A DNA stretch of 15,057 nt from Bifidobacteriaceae bacterium (GTDB lineage: Bacteria > Actinomycetota > Actinomycetes > Actinomycetales > WQXJ01): the NCBI GenBank assembly GCA_031279575.1, contig JAITIG010000166.1, positions 1 through 15,057 on the forward strand. The letters run 5' to 3'. Below the pieces are notes generated by a model. It did not search any database. It was given only the letters and a program-made list of their open reading frames with translations, and had not been told where the DNA came from. A program made the translations under genes and the position numbers. This document shows, piece after piece, positions 1-6,935 of this stretch. Numbering within the stretch: position 1 is the first letter of the stretch; the number at the start of each line of letters is the position of its first letter.

Positions 1-57
1 GATGCCGCCGCGCGCCAGGCCGATGCCGCGGCACGCCGGGGACCGGCGGGGCGAGGG

Positions 58-888
58 CTAGTTCAGGCGCAGGCCGGGGCGGTCAAGCGGGGCGGGGGCG
101 CCCAGCGCGCCCACCGAGGCCACCACCAAAGAGAAATTGTCATAGGCGCCGCAAGCCCACACCGCGGCGGCCAGGCGGTCGCAAATATCCCAGGCGCGGC
201 CGCCGGCGGCCAAGGCGCCAGCCAGTTCGCCCGGCGGCAGGGCGTCGGAGAGCCCGTCGGAGCACAACGCGAAGCGCACCTCGCCCTGCCCCAAGCCCTC
301 GGCCCGCAAATGCGGCTCCAGCCGGTGCCCCGCGCAACCCAGGTACTGGGTCACCGCCGGACCGCTGCCAGGCACGCGGTCATCCACCGTCAACTGCTCC
401 ACCTCGCCGCCGTGGGCCCAATAGATGCGGCAGTCGCCCACGCTGGCCAGCTCCAAGCGGTCCGCCCACAGCCGCATCACCGCCAGGGCGGCCCCCATCT
501 GCGGCGTCGCCCAAGCCTCGCCGGCGGCGGCGACCCGGTTGGCGACATCCTCCAACCAGGGCGACCAGACGGCATCGTCCACCCGGGCGGTCTCGGTCGC
601 CACGATGTGCGCCACCACTCCGGCGGCGGCGCTGCCGCCGGCCTGCCCGCCCATGCCGTCCACCACCGCCAGCGGCAAACCCTCCCCGCCCAGCGGCAGC
701 CAGCCCTCGGCCCGGGCGCCGGGCGCCAGCAGCGCCGCCCCGCCTATCACCACGGCTTCCTCATGGACGGCGAGCGCGGGCCCGCGCTCGGTCAAACCGC
801 AAAGCTCAACCCAGCGGGCCGGCCCGGAGCGATCTGCGGCCCCCTCCCGGGTGGGCGCGTAGGCGGTCCCGAAGTGCGTCGTTGTCAT
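58..888 (-). CDS. PP2C-family serine/threonine protein phosphatase
   Basis: A 276-residue soluble protein with the PP2C/PPM metal-dependent phosphatase fold, which removes phosphate from Ser/Thr of proteins. Visible motifs: VVDGMGG at about 75-81 (metal-binding Asp77), a weak MGAALAV at 131-137 where the family often has MGTT, GDCRIYW at 151-157, CSDGLSD at 209-215 (Asp211) and DN at 250-251 (Asp250). The N-terminal family motif RxxNED is not recognisable; the equivalent stretch reads RGPALAVHEEA (35-45), so the first metal-binding Asp appears replaced by Glu. No transmembrane helix or signal peptide is seen. The ATG at 886-888 follows GAGGA with 7 bases between. It lies 132 bases downstream of the mannosyltransferase gene on the same strand, with no kinase or FHA gene in the window to suggest its substrate. 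The family call is firm; the biological role is unknown. Confidence 0.88.
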   Translation of the reverse strand: MTTTHFGTAYAPTREGAADRSGPARWVELCGLTERGPALAVHEEAVVIGGAALLAPGARAEGWLPLGGEGLPLAVVDGMGGQAGGSAAAGVVAHIVATETARVDDAVWSPWLEDVANRVAAAGEAWATPQMGAALAVMRLWADRLELASVGDCRIYWAHGGEVEQLTVDDRVPGSGPAVTQYLGCAGHRLEPHLRAEGLGQGEVRFALCSDGLSDALPPGELAGALAAGGRAWDICDRLAAAVWACGAYDNFSLVVASVGALGAPAPLDRPGLRLN

Positions 889-1020
889 GGCTTAGTCCTC
901 GCGGTTGGGCGGCGCGGCGCAAACGACGGGTGGCAATGGCAGATTCGGTGGCTCACGCCCGCCTCGCTTCGTCGTCCGGTCAGGTTTCGCCCAAGCCTAC
1001 CCCCGCCGGCGGGCTCCCCG

Positions 1021-1767
1021 TCAGGGGGCCGCCCCGGGCGGGCGCCGGCCCGTCAGCGCCGCCCAATGGCGGGCCAGGCCCCACTTTGTCACCAGCCACA
1101 TGGCCTCGCGCACAATCGCCCCGCTCATCTTCGAGACGCCCGCCTGGCGCTCCGGGAAGCTGATCGGAACCTCCGCCAGGCGGGCCCCGGCCTGGCGGGC
1201 CGCCCTGGTCATACCCACCTGGAAGGCGTAGCCGTGGGCGTCGACGGCCGCCAAGTCCAACTGGCGCAGCAGCGCCGCCCGGTAAACCCGGAACCCGGCG
1301 GTGGCGTCTTTGACGCCCAGCCCCAACATCAGCGCGACATAAAGGTTGCCGCCGCGCGAGAGCCATTCGCGGCGCTTGGGCCAATTGAGCACCTCGCCGC
1401 CCTTGACCCAGCGCGACCCGATCACCAGATCGGCCCCCTGGTCCAGGGCGGCCAGCAGCGACGGCAACTGCTCCGGGCGGTGCGAGCCATCGGCATCCAT
1501 CTCAACCAGCGGGTCGAAGCCGCGTTCCAAACCCCAGGCGAAGCCAGCCAGATAGGCCTTGCCCAAGCCCTGCTTGGCGGCCCGGTGCAGCACGTGGAGG
1601 TGGCTGTCTGCCTGGGCGGCGGCCTCGGCCCACTGGCCGGTGGCGTCCGGGCTGGCGTCATCGGCCACCAATATGTGGGCCGCTGGGACGGCCTGGCGCA
1701 GCCGCGCTATCACGCCCGGCAGCGAGGCGCGCTCGTTGTAGGTCGGGATGATGACCAAGGCGGGCAC
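1021..1767 (-). CDS. ppm1: Polyprenol-phosphate mannosyltransferase (GT2, Ppm1/DPM1-like)
   Basis: A 248-residue GT-A glycosyltransferase of family GT2. Its relatives transfer mannose from GDP-mannose to polyprenol phosphate on the inner face of the membrane; the product donates mannose for lipoglycans and protein O-mannosylation. Motifs: PTYNE at 8-12, Asp36-Asp37, the metal-binding DADGSH at 91-96, GSRWVKGG at 117-124, FRVYR at 159-163, and the characteristic C-terminal EVPISFPER followed by GVSKMS (199-215). No N- or C-terminal membrane domain is seen, so it is the short catalytic form without a fused Lnt-like acyltransferase. The start is GTG at 1765-1767; an in-frame TAG four codons upstream excludes a longer protein. 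There is no Shine-Dalgarno sequence, but a TAGCGT -10-like hexamer lies 6 bases before the start, suggesting a leaderless message. It diverges from the lipid kinase gene. Confidence 0.9.
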   Translation of the reverse strand: MPALVIIPTYNERASLPGVIARLRQAVPAAHILVADDASPDATGQWAEAAAQADSHLHVLHRAAKQGLGKAYLAGFAWGLERGFDPLVEMDADGSHRPEQLPSLLAALDQGADLVIGSRWVKGGEVLNWPKRREWLSRGGNLYVALMLGLGVKDATAGFRVYRAALLRQLDLAAVDAHGYAFQVGMTRAARQAGARLAEVPISFPERQAGVSKMSGAIVREAMWLVTKWGLARHWAALTGRRPPGAAP

Positions 1768-1773
1768 TTCGGC

Positions 1774-1779
1774 ACGCTA
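1774..1779 (-). promoter_or_regulatory. Putative -10 element of a leaderless ppm1 transcript
   Basis: On the minus strand TAGCGT (fits TANNNT) ends 6 bases before the GTG start of the mannosyltransferase, and no ribosome binding site lies between. This spacing would put the transcription start at or next to the start codon. No convincing -35 is visible. Inference only. Confidence 0.35.
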
Positions 1780-1856
1780 CCAGACAAACCGCCGCCCCAG
1801 CCGATAGCTCCGCCGCCCGGCGCCCGGCGGGCCCGGCGGGCCGGCGGGCCCGGCAT

Positions 1857-1901
1857 TTGGCAGCCCGGCGGGCCGGCCAGCCGCGCGGGCCGGGCTGCCA
1901 A
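1857..1901. promoter_or_regulatory. Inverted repeat between divergent ppm1 and lipid kinase genes
   Basis: TTGGCAGCCCGGC (1857-1869) and its exact reverse complement GCCGGGCTGCCAA (1889-1901) form 13 bp arms around a 19-base GC-rich centre. The right arm ends 24 bases before the putative -10 of the kinase gene, so this is a candidate operator or cruciform. The rest of the 170-base gap is very GC-rich and shows no gene. Confidence 0.45.
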
Positions 1902-1925
1902 CTGCCGCAAACGCGCCGCGGCGGG

Positions 1926-1931
1926 CACAAT
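1926..1931 (+). promoter_or_regulatory. Putative -10 element of a leaderless lipid kinase transcript
   Basis: CACAAT lies exactly 6 bases before the ATG at 1938. The intervening AGGGGG touches the start codon, too close to act as a Shine-Dalgarno sequence. The arrangement fits an actinobacterial leaderless start, though the hexamer differs from TANNNT at its first base. Confidence 0.3.
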
Positions 1932-1937
1932 AGGGGG

Positions 1938-3032
1938 ATGAACTGGCCGGAGTGGGTGGCAGCGGTTGGCGGGCTGGTTGGCCTGGTGGGCGGGGTGGCG
2001 GCCGTCACCGCCTCGGCCCGGCTGCGCCGCGCCCAGCGCACCTTGGCCCGGGCGGCGCAATTCAAGCGCGACTCAGGCCAGCTTGACCGGGTGGCCATTG
2101 TGGCCAACCCGACCAAGCCCGGCTACACCGATTTCAAGCTGGCAGCCCACGCCATGTGCCAAAGCCTGGGCCTGGGCGAGCCATTGTGGCTGGAGACCAC
2201 AATCGATTCGCCGGGCACCCGCCAGGCCGCCGAGGCCGCCCGCCAAGCCGGGGTTAGCACGGTGGTGGCGGCCGGCGGCGACGGCACCGTGCGGGCGGTG
2301 GCGGCCGGTTTGGCGGGCCAGGGCGTGCCGATGGGCGTGGTGCCGCTGGGCACCGCCAATCTGCTGGCCCGCAACCTGAAACTGCCGCTGCTCTACGCCC
2401 GCGACGCCCTCGAGGTGGCGCTGACCGGCCGGCGCCGCCAGATCGACGTCGGCCACCTGCGGGCCTGGGACGCGTCCGGCGGGCTGGTGTTTGGCAGCGA
2501 GGTTTTTCTGGTTATCGCGGGCCTGGGCTTCGACGCCGCCATGGTCTCCGGCACGGACAGCGCCTTGAAGCGGCGGCTCGGCTGGCCGGCCTACTTCATC
2601 AGCGGTTTCACCCATTTGGCGGACAAGCCCATCAAGGTGGCGGTGACAGTCGACGCCGACACGGACGATGCCGTCGCCCGGGTTGTCAGCGCCCGTTCGG
2701 TCATGTTCGGCAATTGCGGGCTGCTCCCGGCCGGCCTGCAGCTGGCGCCGGACGCGGACCTGTCTGACGGCCTGCTGGACCTGGTCATGGCCGAGACCCG
2801 CCACGGCCTGGTGGGCTGGGCGGCCGTGGCCGCCCAGGTGGCGCTGCACTCGTTCCACATCCGCTGGTCGCCGGCCTGGGCCTCGGGGCGCCTGAGGTAC
2901 CGGCAGTCGGAGGCCTTCGAGGTCCGCTGCGGATCGGATCAACTGGTCCAAATCGACGGCGAGCTGGTTGGCCGCGCCAGCCGCCTGCGCGCCTGGGTGG
3001 ACCCCTTGGCGTTAACGGTCCGCGTCGCCTGA
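1938..3032 (+). CDS. Diacylglycerol/lipid kinase family protein
   Basis: A 364-residue protein of the DAGK catalytic family (DagK/YegS type), which phosphorylates diacylglycerol or a related lipid with ATP at the membrane. One hydrophobic helix spans residues 5-25, followed by a basic segment, so the protein is probably membrane-anchored with a cytoplasmic catalytic domain. The nucleotide-binding GGDGT is at 113-117, PLGTANLLARNL at 136-147, GLGFDA at 195-200, and the C-terminal LSDGLLDL (275-282) and QIDGE (338-342) blocks complete the family pattern. The ATG at 1938 is preferred because it places the membrane helix at the N-terminus; an in-frame upstream start at 1857 would add 27 low-complexity residues and run through the inverted repeat. 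It is transcribed away from the mannosyltransferase, which also works at the membrane. The exact lipid substrate cannot be read from the sequence. Confidence 0.88.
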   Translation: MNWPEWVAAVGGLVGLVGGVAAVTASARLRRAQRTLARAAQFKRDSGQLDRVAIVANPTKPGYTDFKLAAHAMCQSLGLGEPLWLETTIDSPGTRQAAEAARQAGVSTVVAAGGDGTVRAVAAGLAGQGVPMGVVPLGTANLLARNLKLPLLYARDALEVALTGRRRQIDVGHLRAWDASGGLVFGSEVFLVIAGLGFDAAMVSGTDSALKRRLGWPAYFISGFTHLADKPIKVAVTVDADTDDAVARVVSARSVMFGNCGLLPAGLQLAPDADLSDGLLDLVMAETRHGLVGWAAVAAQVALHSFHIRWSPAWASGRLRYRQSEAFEVRCGSDQLVQIDGELVGRASRLRAWVDPLALTVRVA

Positions 3033-3331
3033 CCCCCGCCCGCCCGATGCCGCCGCCCCGCTCAGCGCTCCAACCCGCGCGGCGCCCTCCCCCCGACCGG
3101 GCGGCATCGCCCCTCCCCGGCCCGCGCGGCGGCGTCCCGCGCCACCCCGCCCGCGCGGCATCGTCCCTGGCTCGAGGCCGTGAATTACGCATCAATGGCG
3201 TGGCGTAATATCGGCTCTGACCAGGGGGTTTAGGTGGGCAGCCGGAAATCCTCGGCACAGCCTTAAGGTAGATTTGATGAACGAAGTTGCCCTCGCACGT
3301 CCAACGAACCCCATGATCATGGAGGTCCTGA
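3033..3331. other. Intergenic region before sdh with repeated GCGGCATCG motif
   Basis: About 300 bases without a convincing gene. The first 140 bases are extremely GC-rich and carry three copies of a 9-base motif: CGATGCCGC at 3045-3053 and its reverse complement GCGGCATCG at 3101-3109 and 3155-3163. The first two extend to 10 bp inverted arms (3045-3054 and 3100-3109). From about 3180 the base composition becomes less GC-rich, and this part holds the likely sdh promoter and a leader of about 110 bases. A 10 bp palindrome, CATGATCATG (3312-3321), touches the sdhC ribosome binding site. Confidence 0.6.
3184..3211 (+). promoter_or_regulatory. Candidate sdh promoter -10 with overlapping operator
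   Basis: ATTACGC (3184-3190) and GCGTAAT (3203-3209) are perfect 7 bp inverted arms with 12 bases between, so the half-sites are 19 bases apart, nearly two helical turns. The right arm overlaps TAATAT (3206-3211), the best -10-like hexamer in the gap. A dimeric regulator bound here would cover the promoter. No clear -35 is seen, and the site does not match a regulator consensus I can name. Confidence 0.45.
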
Positions 3332-4120
3332 GTGAGTTCTCAGATCGAAACGCGGTCTGGCGCCGACCAGATCCCAGTGGCTGCGCGGCCCGCCGCCACG
3401 CCGCCGCCGCGTCCCCAAACCTGGATCTTGAAAGTAATCCAAGCCGCCACCGGCTCTGTTTTCGTGGCGTTCGTGCTGTTCCACCTGGCAGGCAACCTCA
3501 AGGTCTACTTGCCTGACGACCCGCAACTGCACTTCAACGAGTACGCCCACTGGCTGCGCGGCCTGCTCAACCCACTGCTCCCAGGCGAAACCTTCCTCTG
3601 GCTGTTCCGCGCCGCCCTGGCGGCCTGCCTGGTGCTCCACGTCTACGCCGGGCTGACAATCTGGCTCAGAGGGCGCCGCGCCCGCGGCCCCCACGCCCGC
3701 TCCGTCACCGGCACCAAACACCACCTGTTCGGCCGCACCATGATTTGGTCCGGCCTGGTGATCTTGGCTTTCATCGTCTTCCACCTGCTGGACCTGACGC
3801 TGGGCCGGGCGGTCAACTCGGAGGCGTTCTCCTCCGCCGCGACCTACCGCCTGCCAGAGGGCGGCCTGGTGACCGACGCCTACGCCAACCTGGTCAACTC
3901 CTTCGAGCGGCCCCATGTCGCCATCTTCTACGTGGTGGCGATGGTGGTGGTTGCGATCCACCTCAGCCACGGCATCTGGTCCCTGATCAACGACTTCGGC
4001 GGCACCGCGCACCGCACCCGCAACGTGTTCTTGTTCCTGGCGGACGTGATCGCGCTGATCGTGGTGGTGGGCAACGCGTCCATCCCGCTGGCGGTTCTGG
4101 CAGGAGGCATCACACTATGA
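3332..4120 (+). CDS. sdhC: Succinate dehydrogenase cytochrome b subunit, five-helix single-anchor type
   Basis: A 262-residue membrane anchor of succinate:quinone oxidoreductase, of the cytochrome b558 family in which one polypeptide replaces SdhC plus SdhD. It binds heme and passes electrons from SdhB to (mena)quinone. A Pro/Ala-rich cytoplasmic N-terminus (1-30) precedes five hydrophobic segments at about 35-56, 88-112, 135-157, 194-218 and 232-254. Histidines placed like the diheme ligands of this family are His51 (FHLAGNLK), His103 (LHVYAGL), His151 (FHLLDL) and His210 or His213 (IHLSHGIW). The start is GTG at 3332, six bases after GGAGG (3321-3325). The stop overlaps the sdhA start (ATGA). 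No sdhD follows, consistent with a complete single anchor. Which histidines bind which heme is inferred. Confidence 0.92.
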   Translation: MSSQIETRSGADQIPVAARPAATPPPRPQTWILKVIQAATGSVFVAFVLFHLAGNLKVYLPDDPQLHFNEYAHWLRGLLNPLLPGETFLWLFRAALAACLVLHVYAGLTIWLRGRRARGPHARSVTGTKHHLFGRTMIWSGLVILAFIVFHLLDLTLGRAVNSEAFSSAATYRLPEGGLVTDAYANLVNSFERPHVAIFYVVAMVVVAIHLSHGIWSLINDFGGTAHRTRNVFLFLADVIALIVVVGNASIPLAVLAGGITL

Positions 4121-6105
4121 GCACCGCTCCCAAGTCCACCAAACCCCAAACCCCGGCCAGCCTGGGCCTGGACCGCCTGCGGGTGGTTGGGCGGCCGCTG
4201 GACGGCCAAGTGCCGCCAGTCCACCCGCGCCAGGCCTGGACCGACCGCAAACTGCACTACAACCTGGTCAACCCGTCCAACCGGACCAAGTTCCGCGTCA
4301 TCGTGGTCGGCACCGGCCTGGCCGGCGCCGGCGCCGCCGCCGCGCTCGGGGAACTCGGCTACGACGTGCATGTCTACTCGTTCCACGATGTCCCGCGCCG
4401 GGCCCACTCGATCGCCGCCCAGGGCGGCATCAACTCGCCTAGGGCGCGCAAGGTGGACAACGACTCGATCGACCGCTTCGTCAAAGACACGGTCAAAGGC
4501 GGCGACTACCGCGGCCGCGAGCAGGACGCCTACCGCCTCGGCGAGGAGGGCATCCGGGTAATCGACCACATGCAGGCCATCGGCGCGGCCTTCGCCCGCG
4601 AGTACGGCGGCCAGCTGGCCACCCGCTCCTTCGGCGGCGTCCAAGTCTCGCGCACCTATTACACAAGGGGCCAAACCGGCCAGCAGCTTGAGCTGGCCGC
4701 CGCCCACGCCCTGTCCAGGCAGGTGGCGGCGGGGACCTGCAAACTGCACTCGCGCCAGGAAATGCTAGACGTCATCGTCCAAGACGGGCGGGCGCAGGGA
4801 ATTGTGGTGCGGGACCTGGTCTCAGGCAAGGTGCGCGCCCAAACCGCCCACGCCGTCATCTTGTGCACCGGCGGCTACGGCAACATCTACTACAAGGCGA
4901 CCCTGGCCAAGAACTCCAACGCCACGGCGATTTGGCGGGCCTACAAGCGGGGCGCGTACTTCGGCAACCCGTGCTTTGTCCAGATCCACCCGACGGCGCT
5001 GCCGCTGATGTCGAAGTGGCAGTCGAAGAAAACCCTCATGTCGGAATCGCTCCGCAACGACGGCCGGATCTGGGCGCCGCGCCAAAAAGACGACGACCGC
5101 GACCCCAACACCATCCCCGAGGCGGAGCGCTTCTACTTCCTCGAGGAGCGCTACCCGGCCTTCGGCAACCTGGTGCCGCGCGATGTCGCCTCCCGCAACA
5201 TCCGCGAGCGGATCGACGCCGGCTACGGTGTTGGCCCCCTGAAGAACGCTGTCTACCTGGACTTCAAGACCGGCATCGAACGCCTTGGGGTCGGCTTGAT
5301 CCGGGAGCGCTACTCCAACTTGTTCCGCATGTATGAGGAGCTGACCGGGGAGAACCCGTATGAGACGCCGATGCGCATCGCGCCCTCGGTCCACTTCACC
5401 ATGGGCGGCTTGTGGAACGACTACGACCAGATGACCTCCATCCCGGGTTTGTTTGTCGGCGGCGAGGCCGGTTGGGGCTACCACGGCGCCAACCGCCTGG
5501 GCGCCAACTCGCTGCTGTCCGGCTGCGTCGACGGCTGGTTCACCTTGCCGTACTCGGTGCCGAACTACCTGGCCGGCCTGCTGGGCCAACCGCCTTTGGA
5601 TGAGGCCGCCCCGGCCGTGGGCCAAACCATCCAGGATGTCGAGGCCAGGCTCAACCGCCTGCTGGAGAACAACGGCACCCACGGCCCCGACCACTTCCAC
5701 GAGAAGCTGGGCGCCATCATGGACCGCTACGCCTCGGTCTCCCGCGACCCGGAGGGGCTGGCCCAGGCGATTGGCCTGATCAGGGAGTTGCGCCAGGAGT
5801 TTTGGCGCGATGTCAAGGTGGTCGGGACGGGCGACCGGCTGAACCAGGAGTTGGAGACCGCGGGCCGCGTCGCCGACTACCTCGAGTTGGCCGAGTTGAT
5901 CTGCGTCGACGCTTTGGACCGCGACGAGTCGGCCGGGGCGCACTTCCGCACCGACCACGAGCTCGATGGCGAAGCCGAACGCAACGACGAGGACTGGTGC
6001 TTCTGCTCCGCCTGGGAGTTCCCCGGCGAAGGCGGCCGGCACATCCGCAACTTTGAACCCTTGACCTTCCGGGCGGTGCCCCTGCAGCAAAGGAACTACA
6101 AGTGA
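4117..6105 (+). CDS. sdhA: Succinate dehydrogenase flavoprotein subunit
   Basis: A 662-residue FAD-containing catalytic subunit that oxidises succinate to fumarate. The Rossmann dinucleotide site GTGLAG is at 65-70. His97 in AHSIAAQGGIN is the expected covalent FAD attachment residue. Active-site blocks are QIHPTALP (289-296), PRDVASR (354-360, with the catalytic Arg355), His426 in SVHFTMGG, and the C-terminal FAD-binding HGANRLGANSLL (456-467). A long N-terminal extension of about 58 residues precedes the Rossmann fold, as in related actinobacterial and epsilonproteobacterial-type enzymes. The ATG at 4117 is chosen because it overlaps the sdhC stop and follows AGGAGG (4102-4107) by 9 bases; the open frame further upstream lies inside sdhC. 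The stop overlaps the sdhB start. Homologous fumarate reductases share these motifs; the order sdhC-A-B and the five-helix anchor favour a menaquinone-linked enzyme, whose direction cannot be fixed from sequence. Confidence 0.95.
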   Translation: MSTAPKSTKPQTPASLGLDRLRVVGRPLDGQVPPVHPRQAWTDRKLHYNLVNPSNRTKFRVIVVGTGLAGAGAAAALGELGYDVHVYSFHDVPRRAHSIAAQGGINSPRARKVDNDSIDRFVKDTVKGGDYRGREQDAYRLGEEGIRVIDHMQAIGAAFAREYGGQLATRSFGGVQVSRTYYTRGQTGQQLELAAAHALSRQVAAGTCKLHSRQEMLDVIVQDGRAQGIVVRDLVSGKVRAQTAHAVILCTGGYGNIYYKATLAKNSNATAIWRAYKRGAYFGNPCFVQIHPTALPLMSKWQSKKTLMSESLRNDGRIWAPRQKDDDRDPNTIPEAERFYFLEERYPAFGNLVPRDVASRNIRERIDAGYGVGPLKNAVYLDFKTGIERLGVGLIRERYSNLFRMYEELTGENPYETPMRIAPSVHFTMGGLWNDYDQMTSIPGLFVGGEAGWGYHGANRLGANSLLSGCVDGWFTLPYSVPNYLAGLLGQPPLDEAAPAVGQTIQDVEARLNRLLENNGTHGPDHFHEKLGAIMDRYASVSRDPEGLAQAIGLIRELRQEFWRDVKVVGTGDRLNQELETAGRVADYLELAELICVDALDRDESAGAHFRTDHELDGEAERNDEDWCFCSAWEFPGEGGRHIRNFEPLTFRAVPLQQRNYK

Positions 6106-6851
6106 GACTGATCCTCGAAGTTTGGCGCCAGGACGGCCCCGGGGCCCCGGGGCGGTTGGAAACCCACGAGATTGAAGACGCCACCCCGGAGATGTCGCTG
6201 CTGGAGTTGCTGGACCGCCTCAACCACCAGCTGGTGGACCGCGACCAGGAGCCGGTGGCCTTCGAGTCGGATTGCCGGGAGGGCATTTGCGGCACTTGCG
6301 GCGTGGTTGTCAACGGCCTGCCGCACGGCCCGGAGGACAACATCCCGGCCTGCGGCCAGCACGTCCGCAGTTTCAAGGACGGCCAAACCGTCCGCTTTGA
6401 GCCGTTTAGGGCCAAGGGTTTCCCAGTCCTGCGGGACCTGATTGTGGACCGGACGGGTTTGGACCGGATCATCCAGGCGGGCGGCACCATCGCGGTCGAC
6501 GCCGGCACCGCCCCAGACGCCGACACCATGCGCATCACGCACGATGACGCCGAGCGGGCGCTCGATTTCGCCGCCTGCATCGGTTGCGGCGCCTGTGTGG
6601 CGGCTTGCCCGAACGGCGCCGCCTACCTGTTCACGGGCGCGAAGCTGGCGCATTTGGCTTTGATTCCGAACGGCCGGCAGGAGCGGGCCAAGCGCGCCCG
6701 CTCCATGGTGGCCCAGATGGAGCACGAGTTCGGCCCCTGCTCGCAGATCGGCGAGTGCGCCCTGGCCTGCCCGGCGAACATTCCGCTGCCCGCCATCGCC
6801 GTGGTCAACCGGGAGCGCCTGCGGGCCGCTTTCAAACGCAAAGCCAACTAA
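6102..6851 (+). CDS. sdhB: Succinate dehydrogenase iron-sulfur subunit
   Basis: A 249-residue electron-transfer subunit linking SdhA to the membrane anchor through three iron-sulfur centres, with all expected ligands present. The plant-type [2Fe-2S] ligands are Cys58, Cys63, Cys66 (CREGICGTC) and Cys84. The [4Fe-4S] ligands are Cys159, Cys162, Cys165 and Cys223; the [3Fe-4S] ligands are Cys169, Cys213 and Cys219, matching the family spacing. The start is GTG at 6102, overlapping the sdhA stop (GTGA), with AAAGGA about 8 bases upstream. The gene ends the operon; two hairpins follow within 50 bases. Confidence 0.95.
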   Translation: MRLILEVWRQDGPGAPGRLETHEIEDATPEMSLLELLDRLNHQLVDRDQEPVAFESDCREGICGTCGVVVNGLPHGPEDNIPACGQHVRSFKDGQTVRFEPFRAKGFPVLRDLIVDRTGLDRIIQAGGTIAVDAGTAPDADTMRITHDDAERALDFAACIGCGACVAACPNGAAYLFTGAKLAHLALIPNGRQERAKRARSMVAQMEHEFGPCSQIGECALACPANIPLPAIAVVNRERLRAAFKRKAN

Positions 6852-6854
6852 ACC

Positions 6855-6900
6855 CGAGCCAACTGGGCTCGCGCGCGTGGAACCAGACCGGGGGTCTGGT
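6855..6900 (+). terminator. Two consecutive hairpins after sdhB
   Basis: CGAGCC (6855-6860) pairs with GGCTCG (6866-6871) around a 5-base loop. ACCAGACC (6882-6889) pairs with GGTCTGGT (6893-6900) around GGG. GCGCGC at 6871-6876 and 6904-6909 could also close a longer stem around the second hairpin. There is no long T run, as is common for high-GC terminators. The pair probably separates the sdh operon from the penicillin-binding protein gene. Confidence 0.5.
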
Positions 6901-6921
6901 CTTGCGCGCAGTGGGCTCGCG

Positions 6922-6927
6922 TAGTCT
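6922..6927 (+). promoter_or_regulatory. Putative -10 element of the PBP gene, leaderless
   Basis: TAGTCT (fits TANNNT) lies 8 bases before the GTG at 6936. The bases between are TTTCTTCC, which excludes a Shine-Dalgarno sequence, so a start at or near the GTG is likely. The -35 is unclear (TTGCGC at 6903-6908 is poorly spaced). Confidence 0.4.
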
Positions 6928-6935
6928 TTTCTTCC

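Noticed and set aside
1..57. A possible gene end at the left edge (a short plus-strand frame stopping at 59-61).
   Set aside because: Too little sequence to judge; it would overlap the phosphatase stop and shows no recognisable residues.
1002..1013. CCCGCCGGCGGG palindrome just after the ppm1 stop, as a terminator.
   Set aside because: It has no loop, is short, and such GC palindromes are expected by chance at this composition.
3274..3516. An 80-codon frame with TTG/ATG start just upstream of and overlapping sdhC, with AAGG before it.
   Set aside because: It overlaps sdhC by about 185 bases in another frame, resembles no family and turns Arg/Pro-rich inside sdhC. Only its first 20 codons could be a leader peptide, and nothing supports that.
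4822..6090. A 422-codon minus-strand frame antisense to sdhA.
   Set aside because: It mirrors the sdhA codons and shows no family motif.
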